Counted from the first letter of the stretch, positions 36,213 through 45,127 are shown. The stretch is 64,000 bases of DNA from Devosia sp. Root635 (GCF_001427605.1 NZ_LMGZ01000004.1:1-64000); one strand, 5' to 3'. The notes: generated by a model not told the origin, from the sequence alone. Translations and numbers: made by a program.

Positions 36213-36932
36213 ATGACTTTGAAAACCGCTGGCGCCAATATGTCAAGCCACAACTTGGAAAATGTTGCCTCACGCGACACCGCCGAAAGCGTGAGCTGGT
36301 CGCCGCGCAGCCCCGCCGAGCGGGTGCTGATGGCGCTCAAGATGCACGGCGCGCTGTCCGCCGCCACCTTGGGCAGCAAGCTCGGCACCACCGGCGAGGC
36401 CGCGCGCCAGCAACTGGCGCGTCTCGCCGAGGAAGGCCTCGTCGTGGCCAGCAGCGAAGCCAGGGGGGTAGGGCGCCCCACCCAGAGCTGGAGCCTCACG
36501 CCTGCTGCCCAGTCGCGTTTTCCCGATACCCATGCCGCGCTCACCGTGCAACTGCTCGGCATCGTCAAGGAGTCGCTGGGCGAAGCAGCCCTCGATACCC
36601 TGATTTCCATCCGCGAAGCCGAAACCCGCGCCGCCTACGAGACCGAACTGGCCGACCGCACCAGCCTGCGCGACAAGGTCGCCGGCCTGGCCGACCTGCG
36701 CTCCGCCGAAGGCTATATGGCCGATTGGCGCGAGGAGCCCGACGGCTCCCTCACCCTCATCGAAAATCACTGCCCCATCTGCGCCGCCGCCACCGCCTGC
36801 CAGGGCTTCTGCCGCGCCGAACTCGACGTCTTCCGCTCGGTCCTCGGCCCCGGCGCCCAGGTCGAGCGGAACGAACATATCGTCAATGGCGGCCGCCGCT
36901 GCAGCTACGCCATCCGCGAGGCCGACGCATGA
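36213..36932 (+). CDS. SufR-like HTH regulator with four-cysteine cluster motif
   Basis: The protein (about 239 residues from ATG 36213; GTG 36210 and ATG 36240 are alternatives) has an N-terminal winged helix (RVLMALKMHGALSAATLGSKLGTTGEAARQQL region). Its C-terminal domain carries HCPICAAATACQGFC, four cysteines spaced C-x2-C-x5-C-x3-C. This matches the COG2345 group that includes the Fe-S sensing repressor SufR. It is therefore probably an Fe-S or redox sensor. It is divergent from sodB and overlaps the truncated haemoglobin gene by four bases (ATGA, 36929-36932). No suf operon is in the window. Confidence 0.85.
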   Translation: MTLKTAGANMSSHNLENVASRDTAESVSWSPRSPAERVLMALKMHGALSAATLGSKLGTTGEAARQQLARLAEEGLVVASSEARGVGRPTQSWSLTPAAQSRFPDTHAALTVQLLGIVKESLGEAALDTLISIREAETRAAYETELADRTSLRDKVAGLADLRSAEGYMADWREEPDGSLTLIENHCPICAAATACQGFCRAELDVFRSVLGPGAQVERNEHIVNGGRRCSYAIREADA

Positions 36933-37420
36933 GCGACGATAATGCCCGTCCGCCCGCAGGCACCCGCCACCAGCGCGTCGGCTGGGAAACGCCCGAAGGC
37001 CTCGACGAAGCCATGATCCGCGCGGTGGTCGACAGTTTTTACGCCGATGTGCGCCGCGATCCCCTGATCGGCCCCATCTTCAACCGCATCATCGCCCCCG
37101 AAGCCTGGCCGCATCACCTCGATCTCATCGCCGATTTCTGGAGCTCCATGCTGCTGGGCACCGGCCGCTATGGTGGCCGCCCCATGCCCAAGCACATGGC
37201 CATTCCCGAACTGGCCGACCCGCATTTCATGCGCTGGCTGGCTTTGTTCCGCCGCACCGTGGAAAGCCTCTGCCCGCCCGACATCGCCGCGCTGTTCATC
37301 GAGCGCTCCGAGCGCATCGGCAATTCCTTCCGCATGAACATCGCCATGCGCCGCGGTGAAGACATCACCGCCATGGCCCCCCTCCAGCGTGAAACCCCGG
37401 TGTGGACCCCGCCGAAATAA
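36929..37420 (+). CDS. Group III truncated haemoglobin
   Basis: A small haem protein of 163 residues. The helix pattern (MIRAVVDSFYADVRRDPLIGPIFNRII, DLIADFWSSMLLGTGRYGG, HFMRWLALFRRTVE) fits group III truncated globins, with H99 in PHFMRWL as the proximal haem ligand. Such globins are linked to NO, oxygen or redox handling under microaerobic conditions. It is translationally coupled to the SufR-like regulator, which suggests control by Fe-S or redox status. The first 25 residues are an extra extension beyond the globin core. Confidence 0.9.
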   Translation: MSDDNARPPAGTRHQRVGWETPEGLDEAMIRAVVDSFYADVRRDPLIGPIFNRIIAPEAWPHHLDLIADFWSSMLLGTGRYGGRPMPKHMAIPELADPHFMRWLALFRRTVESLCPPDIAALFIERSERIGNSFRMNIAMRRGEDITAMAPLQRETPVWTPPK

Positions 37421-37697
37421 CATTGGTCCCAATTGCCTCATCAACCTCGATGTCATCCCGGCCTTGAGCCGGGATCCATCCTGAGATGCCTCCACGGGCA
37501 TGATTTGAAGATGGGCCCCGCGCACCATTATTCTCCCCATCCGCCAATCCGCCGCCCCAAACCCCGCCGAAATCTTCCCAGCCCCGCCATTCTGGAAATT
37601 TTTTCTCTCCCCATTTAACCAAACGCCATTGCTGAACCTTGAGAAACTCGACTGGGACGATAGAGTTATCGTCGCCGAACCGGGTTGAGAGGTCGAC
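37421..37697. promoter_or_regulatory. Upstream region of the cysTWA operon
   Basis: This gap contains a family C palindrome (37452-37486) and a possible promoter: TTGAGA (37639-37644), a 16-base spacer and TAGAGT (37661-37666), overlapping a small symmetric GATAGAGTTATC. The region then leads into a short leader reading frame at 37698. No other gene is seen. Confidence 0.4.
37452..37486. repeat. Dispersed palindromic repeat, family C
   Basis: Inverse copy of the 35-base unit at 164-198, differing at one base. Confidence 0.85.
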
Positions 37698-37739
37698 ATG
37701 AACTGCGCCGAATCTGCCGCATTCAGGGCTGCCGCTTGA
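37698..37739 (+). CDS. Possible 13-codon leader peptide before cysT
   Basis: ATG 37698 is preceded by GAGAGG (37687-37692) with five-base spacing, the best ribosome binding site in the region. It reads [13 protein letters not shown] and stops at TGA 37737-37739. That stop overlaps a TTG (37736-37738) in the cysT frame. The arrangement would couple cysT translation to a leader that contains one cysteine codon near its start. Alternatively it is incidental, or marks a frameshift at the true cysT start. Confidence 0.4.
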   Translation: MNCAESAAFRAAA

Positions 37740-38605
37740 GCGCCGCCGTTTCGCCTGCGCCACGTCGCGGCTGGAGTTTCCGCCGGCCCAGCGTCATTCC
37801 CGGCTTCGGGTTGACGCTCGGCTTCACGCTGACCTATTTCTCGCTGGTCATCCTCATCCCGCTGCTCGCTCTGGCCATCCGCTCCGCCGGCCTCGGCCCC
37901 GAGGGCTTCTGGAAAGCCGCCACCGATCCGCGCGTGCTCGGTTCGCTCCGCGTCAGCTTCGTCACCGCGCTCATCGCCGCCGGCGTCAATGTCGTCTTCG
38001 GCACGCTGATCGCCTGGGTGCTGGTGCGCTACCGCTTCCCCGGCCGCCGCATTTTCGACGCCATCATCGATCTGCCCTTTGCCCTGCCGACAGCAGTCGC
38101 CGGCATCGCCCTCACCGCCATCTATGCCCCCAACGGCACGATCGGCGCGCTCTTCGCACCCTTGGGTTGGCGCATCGCCTATACGCCATCAGGCATAGTC
38201 ATCGCCATGATCTTCATCGGCCTGCCCTTCGTCGTCCGCACCATCCAGCCCATCCTCGAAGAGGTGAGCCACGAGGTCGAGGAAGCCAGCGCCACCCTCG
38301 GCGCCAGTCGCTTCCAGACCATCACCCGCATTATCCTGCCCAGCCTGACGCCGGCCATTCTCACCGGCTTCGCCCTGGCCTTCGCCCGCGGTGTCGGCGA
38401 ATACGGTTCCATCATCTTCATCGCCGGCAACATCCCCTTCGTGTCCGAGATCGCCCCGCTGCTGATCTATATCCGCCTGCAGGAATTCAACTATGTCGGC
38501 GCCACAGTCATCGCCACGGTCATGCTGCTGCTGTCCTTCGCGTTGCTGTTCATCATCAACCTGATCCAGGCCTGGTCGCGCCGGAGGTATGGCTATGGCA
38601 ACTAA
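37736..38605 (+). CDS. cysT: Sulfate/thiosulfate ABC transporter permease CysT
   Basis: An inner-membrane permease that pairs with CysW. About six membrane helices are visible ([32 protein letters not shown] and others) and the cytoplasmic EAA loop reads [23 protein letters not shown] near residue 180. The frame has no ATG. I place the start at TTG 37736 (reading [15 protein letters not shown]), with AGGG seven bases upstream and a stop-start overlap with a leader reading frame. TTG 37685 is an alternative. It overlaps cysW by 11 bases. Its natural partners are cysW, cysA and the separate sbp. Confidence 0.92.
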   Translation: MSAAVSPAPRRGWSFRRPSVIPGFGLTLGFTLTYFSLVILIPLLALAIRSAGLGPEGFWKAATDPRVLGSLRVSFVTALIAAGVNVVFGTLIAWVLVRYRFPGRRIFDAIIDLPFALPTAVAGIALTAIYAPNGTIGALFAPLGWRIAYTPSGIVIAMIFIGLPFVVRTIQPILEEVSHEVEEASATLGASRFQTITRIILPSLTPAILTGFALAFARGVGEYGSIIFIAGNIPFVSEIAPLLIYIRLQEFNYVGATVIATVMLLLSFALLFIINLIQAWSRRRYGYGN

Positions 38606-39467
38606 GCTGCGCGCGCGCAGACACCGCCGCGTCTCGCCCACCAGCGAAAGCCGCCCCGTTCAGTGGCTGCTGATCGGCATCGCCCTGGCCTTCATGGCCG
38701 TGATCCTGCTGCTGCCGCTCTATGCGGTGTTCCATGAGGCCCTCATCAAGGGCATCGGCGCCTTCTTCGCCGCCCTGGGCGAAAAGGATGCGCAGGCCGC
38801 CATCCGCCTCACTCTGCTGGTTGCCGCTATCGCCGTGCCGCTCAATGTCGTCTTCGGTCTTGCCGCCTCCTGGGCCATCGCCAAGTTCGAATTCAAGGGC
38901 AAGGCCTTCCTCATCACCCTGATCGACCTGCCATTCTCGGTCTCCCCAGTGATTTCCGGCCTCGTCTATGTGCTGCTGTTCGGCGCCGGGAGCTTCCTTG
39001 GCCCCTGGCTCAAATCCTACGGCATCGAAGTGCTCTTCGCCCTTCCGGGCATCGTGCTGGCCACCATTTTCGTCACCTTCCCCTTCGTCGCCCGCGAGCT
39101 TATCCCCCTGATGCAGGATCAGGGCACCGGCGACGAGGAAGCCGCGCTGTCGCTCGGCGCCAATGGCTGGCAGACCTTCTGGCGTGTGACGCTCCCCAAT
39201 ATCAAATGGGGCCTGCTCTACGGCGTGCTGCTGTGCAATGCCCGCGCCATGGGCGAATTCGGCGCTGTCGCCGTGGTCTCGGGCAAGATCCGCGGCCAGA
39301 CCACCACCATGCCCCTGCAGGTGGAAATGCTCTACAATGAATATAATGCCGCGGCGGCCTTCGCCCTGGCGTCGCTGCTGGCCTTGCTCGCCTTGGTCAC
39401 GCTGGTACTCAAGACTGCTCTGGAATGGCGTTTCGGCGACGAAATCGCCGCTGCCGCCAAACACTGA
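38595..39467 (+). CDS. cysW: Sulfate/thiosulfate ABC transporter permease CysW
   Basis: The second permease subunit. GGAGG at 38583-38587 is seven bases before ATG 38595 but only one base before ATG 38589, so 38595 is the start (290 residues). Membrane segments include [21 protein letters not shown] and [14 protein letters not shown]. Diagnostic blocks are [22 protein letters not shown], the EAA loop [22 protein letters not shown], and [17 protein letters not shown]. It overlaps the end of cysT and is followed by cysA after 15 bases. Confidence 0.95.
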   Translation: MATKLRARRHRRVSPTSESRPVQWLLIGIALAFMAVILLLPLYAVFHEALIKGIGAFFAALGEKDAQAAIRLTLLVAAIAVPLNVVFGLAASWAIAKFEFKGKAFLITLIDLPFSVSPVISGLVYVLLFGAGSFLGPWLKSYGIEVLFALPGIVLATIFVTFPFVARELIPLMQDQGTGDEEAALSLGANGWQTFWRVTLPNIKWGLLYGVLLCNARAMGEFGAVAVVSGKIRGQTTTMPLQVEMLYNEYNAAAAFALASLLALLALVTLVLKTALEWRFGDEIAAAAKH

Positions 39468-39482
39468 TAGGATTAGGTGTCT

Positions 39483-40520
39483 ATGGAAGTTCGCGTTCAG
39501 AACGTGCGCAAGGAATTCGACCGGTTTCCGGCTTTGCACGATGTCTCGCTCGATATTCGCTCGGGCGAACTGATCGCGCTGCTCGGCCCCTCCGGCTCGG
39601 GCAAGACCACTTTGCTGCGCCTTATTGCCGGCCTCGAAATGCCCACCCAGGGCAAGATATTCTTCGGTGATACCGACGCATCGGAAAAGAGTGTGCAGGA
39701 GCGCAATATCGGCTTTGTGTTCCAGCACTATGCCCTGTTCCGCCACATGACGATCCTCGAAAACATCTCCTTCGGCCTCAAGGTGCGCCCGCGCTCCACC
39801 CGCCCGCCCAATAGCGAAATCCGCCGCCGCGCCATGGAACTGCTCGATCTCGTCCAGCTCTCCGGCCTCGAAAAGCGCTATCCCAGCCAGCTTTCCGGCG
39901 GCCAGCGCCAGCGCGTCGCCTTGGCCCGTGCCCTCGCCATCGAGCCGGCCGTGCTGCTGCTCGACGAGCCCTTCGGCGCGCTCGACGCCCAGGTGCGCCG
40001 CGAGTTGCGCAAATGGCTGCGCGAAATCCATGACCGCACCGGCCACACCACCGTTTTCGTCACCCATGACCAGGAAGAAGCCCTCGAACTCTCCGACCGC
40101 CTCTGCGTCATGAGCCAGGGCAGGATCGAGCAGGTCGGCACCCCCGACACCGTCTACGATCACCCCACCTCGCCCTTCGTCTTCGGCTTCATCGGCGAAT
40201 CCAGCACTCTCCCGGTCACTGTCGAAAACGGCGAACTCTGGGTCGGCGGCCGCGCCATCGGCCTGCCCGCCGGCGATGCCGGTCCGGGCGAGGCCCGCCT
40301 GTTCTTCCGCCCGCATGATGTCGACCTGATCGAGGCCGATGCCTCCCTCGCCGGCGTCGTCAGCACTGCGCGCCGCGTCGGCGGCACGCGCCGGGTCGAA
40401 CTCGAAATCGGCGGCGCCGGCCACCTCGTCGAGGTCGATCTCCCCTTCGACCATCCCGCCGGCGAAAAAACCCGCCTCGCCTTCCGCCCCCGACGCTGGA
40501 AATTGTTCCCCGCGGGCTAG
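39483..40520 (+). CDS. cysA: Sulfate/thiosulfate ABC transporter ATP-binding protein CysA
   Basis: The ATPase that powers CysTW. The 345-residue protein has Walker [10 protein letters not shown] (near 36), the Q-loop [12 protein letters not shown], signature LSGGQRQR (near 138), Walker [12 protein letters not shown] and the H-loop [14 protein letters not shown]-terminal TOBE-like regulatory domain (about 240-345) follows. ATG 39483 is preferred ([12 protein letters not shown]); GTG 39477 is possible. It ends the cysTWA operon. I see no strong terminator after it. Confidence 0.95.
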   Translation: MEVRVQNVRKEFDRFPALHDVSLDIRSGELIALLGPSGSGKTTLLRLIAGLEMPTQGKIFFGDTDASEKSVQERNIGFVFQHYALFRHMTILENISFGLKVRPRSTRPPNSEIRRRAMELLDLVQLSGLEKRYPSQLSGGQRQRVALARALAIEPAVLLLDEPFGALDAQVRRELRKWLREIHDRTGHTTVFVTHDQEEALELSDRLCVMSQGRIEQVGTPDTVYDHPTSPFVFGFIGESSTLPVTVENGELWVGGRAIGLPAGDAGPGEARLFFRPHDVDLIEADASLAGVVSTARRVGGTRRVELEIGGAGHLVEVDLPFDHPAGEKTRLAFRPRRWKLFPAG

Positions 40521-40629
40521 CGTCAGCCGGATATATCGATTGCAGTGGCGGAAATCCGGTGCCGGCTAAGACCCGGCCCCGCCTGCAAAAATTCCTCGCA
40601 TGTTAGTATTCTGGCGATGGAATTCGGCT

Positions 40630-42285
40630 ATGCTGCGTCTCTCAATACATGAAGAGCGTCCAGTGTCAGAACCGGTTGCTGCCTTGGCTGATGGGTTTTC
40701 GCGCGGCACGCATCTGCTGCGTGCCGGTCTCTGCGATGAAGCCATGGTCGAATTCCGCGCCGTCTATGCCGCTGCCGAAGCCACGGATACCGTCGACCTG
40801 ATGGCCGCCTGTCTCTGTGAAATGGCCTGGTGCTGCTTCAAGCTGGGCCAGCTCGAACAGGGCCTGGAATGTGCCATGGGCGCCGTCTGGCTGCGCGAGC
40901 GGCAGGACGACAAGGTCGAGCTCGCCCGCGCCGTGGCGGTCAAGGCCATCCTCTTTCTCGATCTGGGTTTCAGCGACGAGGCCTTCGATCTGGCCGAGCA
41001 GGCCGTCGACCTGGCCAGCGCCGGCGACGATTCCGCCGTGCTCGCCTTCGCTCTCAATGCCAAGGGCATCGTGCTGGCCGTCTGCCGCGAACTCGAAATG
41101 GGCATGGCGCTGATCGAGCGCGCGGTCTCTATCGCCGCCGACCAGGCCAACATCGCCGCCGAGGCTTACTACCTGCTCAATCTCGGCTTCTGCCACGCCA
41201 AGATCGCCGAGGAAGCCGACAAGTTCGGCGAGACGGAACGGGCCATCGGCGAGCGCGAAGCCGCCATCGACCTGACCGGCCAGGCCATTGAAAAAGCCGA
41301 TGCCAGCGGCGATTACTGGAGCCTCCGCGTCGCCCTCGGCAATACAGCCGAAATGCTCGGGCTGCAGGGGCGTTACGACATGGCCCTGCAATATCTCGAT
41401 CGCAGCGCCAAACTGCCCGGCGAACCCGGCCTCAGCCTGCGCATCCACTATCTCTATACTTTGGGCGACGTCCTGCTGCGCGCCGGCCAGCTCTCCAAGG
41501 CCCGCAGCGCCGTCACCGATGCGCTGGCCTTGGCCGATGAAAGCCACCAGGTCGATCATCAGGTCAATGCGGCCAACAAGCTCGCCACTATCCTCGAAGC
41601 CATCGGCGATACCGCCGCGGCGCTGGCGCTGCACAAGCGCTTCCACACCCTTTATGTGCTGCAATCGGGCGAAACCGCCCGCCGTCGCGCCCGCATCGAA
41701 GAAATCCGCGCCGAAACCCGGCAATTGCGCAGCCGCGCCGCCACCCTGGCCGATCAGGCCCTCAGCGATCCGCTGACCGGTATCGCCAACCGCCGCAGCT
41801 TCGACCAGATTCTCAACCGCCTTGCCGGCACGCCCCTCGCCCTCGCCATCGTTGATCTCGATCATTTCAAGGACGTCAACGACCGCTTCTCCCACATTGT
41901 CGGCGATGCGGTGCTGCAGCGCGTCGCCAGGGCGCTCGTCGCCCAGATCGGCCCCCACGGCCACGCCGCCCGCCTCGGCGGCGAGGAATTTGCGCTGGTC
42001 TTTCCCGATGCCCCCGAGGCCACCGCCGCCGCCTTCTGCGAGGGCATCCGCGCCGCCATCGGCGCCACCAACTGGTCCGATCTCACCCCCGGCCTCTTCG
42101 TCACCATCAGCATCGGCCTCGCCACCGGCGATGGCACCACGCCCTCGGGCGATCTGCTGCAAACCGCCGACAACCGCCTCTATATCGCCAAGGCCAATGG
42201 CCGCGACCGTGTCGTGTCATCCGATGCTCCGGTACTCGCCCCCATGGCGGCGATCCCGGGCGAACGCCGCCGCTGGCGCGCATGA
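40630..42285 (+). CDS. TPR-repeat diguanylate cyclase (GGDEF)
   Basis: The N-terminal 360 residues form TPR-like helical repeats (ACLCEMAWCCFKLGQLEQGLE, AYYLLNLGFCHAKIAE, YLYTLGDVLLRAGQLSKAR), followed by a coiled linker. A GGDEF domain (about 390-550) has DPLTGIANRRSFD, DHFKDVNDRFSHIVGD and the active-site signature GGEEF (450-454). It should make cyclic di-GMP. No RxxD inhibitory site precedes GGEEF, so product inhibition may be absent. There is no membrane segment. ATG 40630 is used; GTG 40663 with GAAGAG upstream is a good alternative. It is coupled (ATGA overlap) to a GAF protein. Confidence 0.9.
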   Translation: MLRLSIHEERPVSEPVAALADGFSRGTHLLRAGLCDEAMVEFRAVYAAAEATDTVDLMAACLCEMAWCCFKLGQLEQGLECAMGAVWLRERQDDKVELARAVAVKAILFLDLGFSDEAFDLAEQAVDLASAGDDSAVLAFALNAKGIVLAVCRELEMGMALIERAVSIAADQANIAAEAYYLLNLGFCHAKIAEEADKFGETERAIGEREAAIDLTGQAIEKADASGDYWSLRVALGNTAEMLGLQGRYDMALQYLDRSAKLPGEPGLSLRIHYLYTLGDVLLRAGQLSKARSAVTDALALADESHQVDHQVNAANKLATILEAIGDTAAALALHKRFHTLYVLQSGETARRRARIEEIRAETRQLRSRAATLADQALSDPLTGIANRRSFDQILNRLAGTPLALAIVDLDHFKDVNDRFSHIVGDAVLQRVARALVAQIGPHGHAARLGGEEFALVFPDAPEATAAAFCEGIRAAIGATNWSDLTPGLFVTISIGLATGDGTTPSGDLLQTADNRLYIAKANGRDRVVSSDAPVLAPMAAIPGERRRWRA

Positions 42286-42773
42286 GCGCCGCCTTCCGTG
42301 CCTTCGAGGAAAAGCTCGCCCGTTACGCCGATCCGGCCGAAACGGGCAGGGCGCTGCACGACCTCGCCGCCGCCATCATTCCCGCCCGCCTGTTCACCCT
42401 CACCGCCATCGACATGGCCGCCATGCAGGTCCGCCGCGTCTATTCCAGCCACCCCGATGTCTATCCACTGCTAGGCACCAAGCCCATCGTTCTGGATGAC
42501 TGGTTCCGCGCCATGCAGGCCGAGCGCCGCATCACCGCCATCAACACCGCCGCCGGCATGGAAGGCGAATTCCCCGACCTGGCGCTGATCCGCGCCCTCG
42601 GCTGCAACAGCTCCCTTTCTATCCCCATAATGACCGGCAACGCCCTGCTCGGCACCATCAACGCCCTCGACACCGAAGGCAGCTACCCCGCCGCGATGCT
42701 GGAGCGCGCCGCCGACCTCATCATCCCGGCAACGGCAGTGTTCCTCATTCTGCGCGGTCATTTCGCGCCTTAG
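42282..42773 (+). CDS. Stand-alone GAF domain protein
   Basis: The 163-residue protein is almost entirely one GAF domain: an N-terminal helix (MSAAFRAFEEKLARY), a beta core (RLFTLTAIDMAAMQVRRVYSS), LGCNSSLSIPIMTGNALLGTINAL and a closing helix (LERAADLIIPATAVFLI). GAF domains bind small ligands, nucleotides or chromophores; the ligand here is unknown. Its start overlaps the GGDEF gene stop by four bases, so it may act as a detachable sensor or partner of that cyclase. A family B repeat begins directly after its stop. Confidence 0.82.
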   Translation: MSAAFRAFEEKLARYADPAETGRALHDLAAAIIPARLFTLTAIDMAAMQVRRVYSSHPDVYPLLGTKPIVLDDWFRAMQAERRITAINTAAGMEGEFPDLALIRALGCNSSLSIPIMTGNALLGTINALDTEGSYPAAMLERAADLIIPATAVFLILRGHFAP

Positions 42774-42908
42774 TGCCACGCCCTCGTGGTTCGAGGCTCG
42801 CGAAGGGCTCGCACCTCACCATGAGGGCTACTTTGAACTCAGCGCTAACAGTAGCCCTCATGGTGAGGCGGGAGCGTAGCGACCCTCGAACCACGAAGGC
42901 GTGCCACC
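42774..42908. repeat. Long inverted repeat, family B (largest copy)
   Basis: Arms at about 42774-42831 and 42849-42908 are near-complementary: GCCACGCCCTCGTGGTTCGAGG and CTCACCATGAGGGCTAC on one side, GTAGCCCTCATGGTGAGG and CCTCGAACCACG on the other. It starts on the base after the GAF stop. This is the most complete copy of the family. Confidence 0.9.
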
Positions 42909-43028
42909 TCACGCAAAATTCTCCCACAAACCCCGCTTGCGGTAAAAAAATTTCGGTGCTGGAATAGCCTGCATGACATTTACCGTCTGGCTCGTCCCGC
43001 CGGTTTCCTCACTTCGGGAAGCGCTGAC

Positions 43029-43958
43029 ATGCCCGCCTATATCCTCCAGCGCCTCGGCATGATGGCCATCACCCTCTGGGCCATCGTCACGCTGACCTTC
43101 TTTCTCATGCACGCCGTGCCCGGCGGCCCCTTCGTCTCCGAACGTATGCTGGCCCCCGAGATCGAGGCGGCCCTCAACGCCAAATACGGCCTCGACCAGC
43201 CCATATGGGCGCAATATCTCAGCTACCTGCGCGGCATCATCACGCTCGACCTCGGCCCCTCCTTCAAATATCCGGGCGTCTCCATCAACACCATGATCGC
43301 CACGGGCCTGCCGGTCACCCTGCGCACGGGCCTGCTGGCCGTCATCGCCGTGGTCGCCCTCGGCGTCCCCCTGGGCATCGTCGCCGCGCTCAACCGCAAC
43401 AAGTGGCCCGATACCACGGTGATGCTCATCGCCACCATCGGCGTCGCCATCCCCTCCTATGTCATCGCCACCGTGACGCTCTACATCTTCGCCCTGCGCC
43501 TCGGCTGGGTGCCCACTTTCGGGCTCGATGACTGGCGCGGCTATATCCTGCCGGTCTTCGCGCTGTCCGGCTTCTGGATATCCTTCGTCGCCCGCCTCAC
43601 GCGCTCCTCGCTGCTCGAAACCTTCGAGCAGGATTTCATGACCACCGCCCGCGCCAAGGGCCTGCGCCCCGGCCAGGTGCTGTTCAAGCACGGTCTGCGC
43701 AATTCGCTGATCCCGGTCGTCACCATCCTCGGCCCAGTCGTCGCCAATCTCATCACCGGCAGCTTCGTCATCGAGCAGATTTTCGCGCTGCCCGGCATCG
43801 GCCGCCAGTTCGTTCTCTCCATCACCAACCGCGACTATACCGCCATCATGGGCATCACCATCTTTTACGCCGCCGCCCTCATGGTGATGATCCTCATCGT
43901 CGACCTGCTCTATGCCGTGCTCGATCCGCGCATCAAGCTGACGAGCGCCGCCGCATGA
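43029..43958 (+). CDS. oppB: Peptide/oligopeptide ABC transporter permease (OppB/DppB type)
   Basis: The 309-residue inner-membrane permease begins AYILQRLGMMAITLWAIVTLTFFLMHAVPGGPF, the hallmark N-terminus of this group. The EAA loop TTARAKGLRPGQVLFKHGLRNSLIPV lies near residue 215. About six helices are present. GGGAAG upstream supports the ATG. It heads a B-C-D-F-A operon and overlaps the next gene by four bases (ATGA). The substrate is probably peptides, but related systems carry other solutes. Confidence 0.92.
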   Translation: MPAYILQRLGMMAITLWAIVTLTFFLMHAVPGGPFVSERMLAPEIEAALNAKYGLDQPIWAQYLSYLRGIITLDLGPSFKYPGVSINTMIATGLPVTLRTGLLAVIAVVALGVPLGIVAALNRNKWPDTTVMLIATIGVAIPSYVIATVTLYIFALRLGWVPTFGLDDWRGYILPVFALSGFWISFVARLTRSSLLETFEQDFMTTARAKGLRPGQVLFKHGLRNSLIPVVTILGPVVANLITGSFVIEQIFALPGIGRQFVLSITNRDYTAIMGITIFYAAALMVMILIVDLLYAVLDPRIKLTSAAA

Positions 43959-45127
43959 GCGATATCGCGCCCGAAATGTGGGAAAAGCTCCCGCCCGCCG
44001 ATGCCGCCGCGGTCGCCGCCGCGCCCAGCCTCACCTACTGGCAGGATGTCCGCCGCCGCCTTTGGGCCAACAAGCCGGCTGTTGTGAGCATCGCCTTCAT
44101 CATCCTGCTGATCCTCGCCGCCGTTTTCGGGCCGCTGTTCAGCCCCTTCACCTATGCCGACCAGAACCTGCGCCTCGCCAATATCCCGCCGGCCTTCGAA
44201 ACCTATGCGGTGCCATCAGGGCAGGGCACCACCACTCGCTTCTTCCTCAACGCCTCCAACTTCAATCTCTACGAGGTCGATGACACCGGCCACGTCCTCG
44301 GCCTGCTGCGTGGCGAGCGCAAGGACATGCTGAAAAAGTCCCAGGCCTTCATCTTCGGCGACACCACGCTCACCCTCGATTATTCCAGTCTTCCAGCCAA
44401 ACTGGTCGCCGCCGATGGCGCCACCATCGCCCCCTCCGGCTGGTCATGGAACCGCACCTACCTGTTCGGCACCGACCAGCTCGGCCGCGACGTCCTTGTC
44501 CGCCAGCTCTACGGTGCCCGCATCTCGCTCACCGTCGCTTTCGTCGCCACCCTGGTCAATTTCTTCATCGGCATCTTCTATGGCGGCCTCGCCGGCTATA
44601 TCGGCGGCAGGACCGACGCCATCATGATGCGGGTGGTGGAAATCATCGCCACCATCCCGCTGACGCTCTACGTCGTGCTGCTCATGGTTGTGTTCGATAG
44701 TGGCCTCTATTCCATCATCATCGCCATCGGCTCGGTGTTCTGGGTCGATATGGCCCGCATCGTCCGCGGCCAGATTCTCTCGCTCAAGAGCCAGGACTAT
44801 GTCGCCGCCGCCCGTACCATGGGCGCCTCGACATCACGCATCCTCACCCGCCACCTGCTGCCCAATTCCATCGGTCCCATCATCGTCACCCTGACCATGC
44901 TGATCCCCTCGGCCATCTTCATCGAGAGCTTCATGAGCTTCATCGGCCTCGGCGTCACCCCGCCGCTGGCAAGCTGGGGCACGCTGACCTCAGAAGCCGT
45001 CGAAACCATGCGCGCCTATCCGCATCAGCTCTTCTTCCCCGCCGCCGCCATCAGCCTCACCATGTTCGCCTTCAATTTCCTCGGCGATGGCCTGCGCGAC
45101 GCGCTCGATCCGAGGTTCCGCAAATGA
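43955..45127 (+). CDS. oppC: Peptide/oligopeptide ABC transporter permease (OppC/DppC type, with long periplasmic insertion)
   Basis: At 390 residues it is about 90 longer than typical OppC. The first helix (AVVSIAFIILLILAAVFGPLF) is followed by an insertion of about 95 residues (roughly 70-165) before the conserved YLFGTDQLGRDVLVRQLYGARISL. The EAA loop is VAAARTMGASTSRILTRHLLPNS. The insertion may contact the binding protein in the periplasm. It overlaps oppB and oppD by four bases each, so translation is coupled. Confidence 0.92.
   Translation: MSDIAPEMWEKLPPADAAAVAAAPSLTYWQDVRRRLWANKPAVVSIAFIILLILAAVFGPLFSPFTYADQNLRLANIPPAFETYAVPSGQGTTTRFFLNASNFNLYEVDDTGHVLGLLRGERKDMLKKSQAFIFGDTTLTLDYSSLPAKLVAADGATIAPSGWSWNRTYLFGTDQLGRDVLVRQLYGARISLTVAFVATLVNFFIGIFYGGLAGYIGGRTDAIMMRVVEIIATIPLTLYVVLLMVVFDSGLYSIIIAIGSVFWVDMARIVRGQILSLKSQDYVAAARTMGASTSRILTRHLLPNSIGPIIVTLTMLIPSAIFIESFMSFIGLGVTPPLASWGTLTSEAVETMRAYPHQLFFPAAAISLTMFAFNFLGDGLRDALDPRFRK

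Noticed and set aside
35534..36610. A 358-residue extended superoxide dismutase
   Set aside because: The extra N-terminal part is antisense to the SufR-like regulator, and the standard SOD start at 36136 is present.
38556..40454. A 632-residue open frame antisense to cysW and cysA
   Set aside because: Its composition is a shadow of third-position GC bias, and the plus-strand genes carry full family motifs.
42909..43691. A 260-residue open frame on the minus strand over oppB
   Set aside because: Asp/Gly/His-rich shadow of oppB. No domain is visible and the plus-strand permease fits fully.
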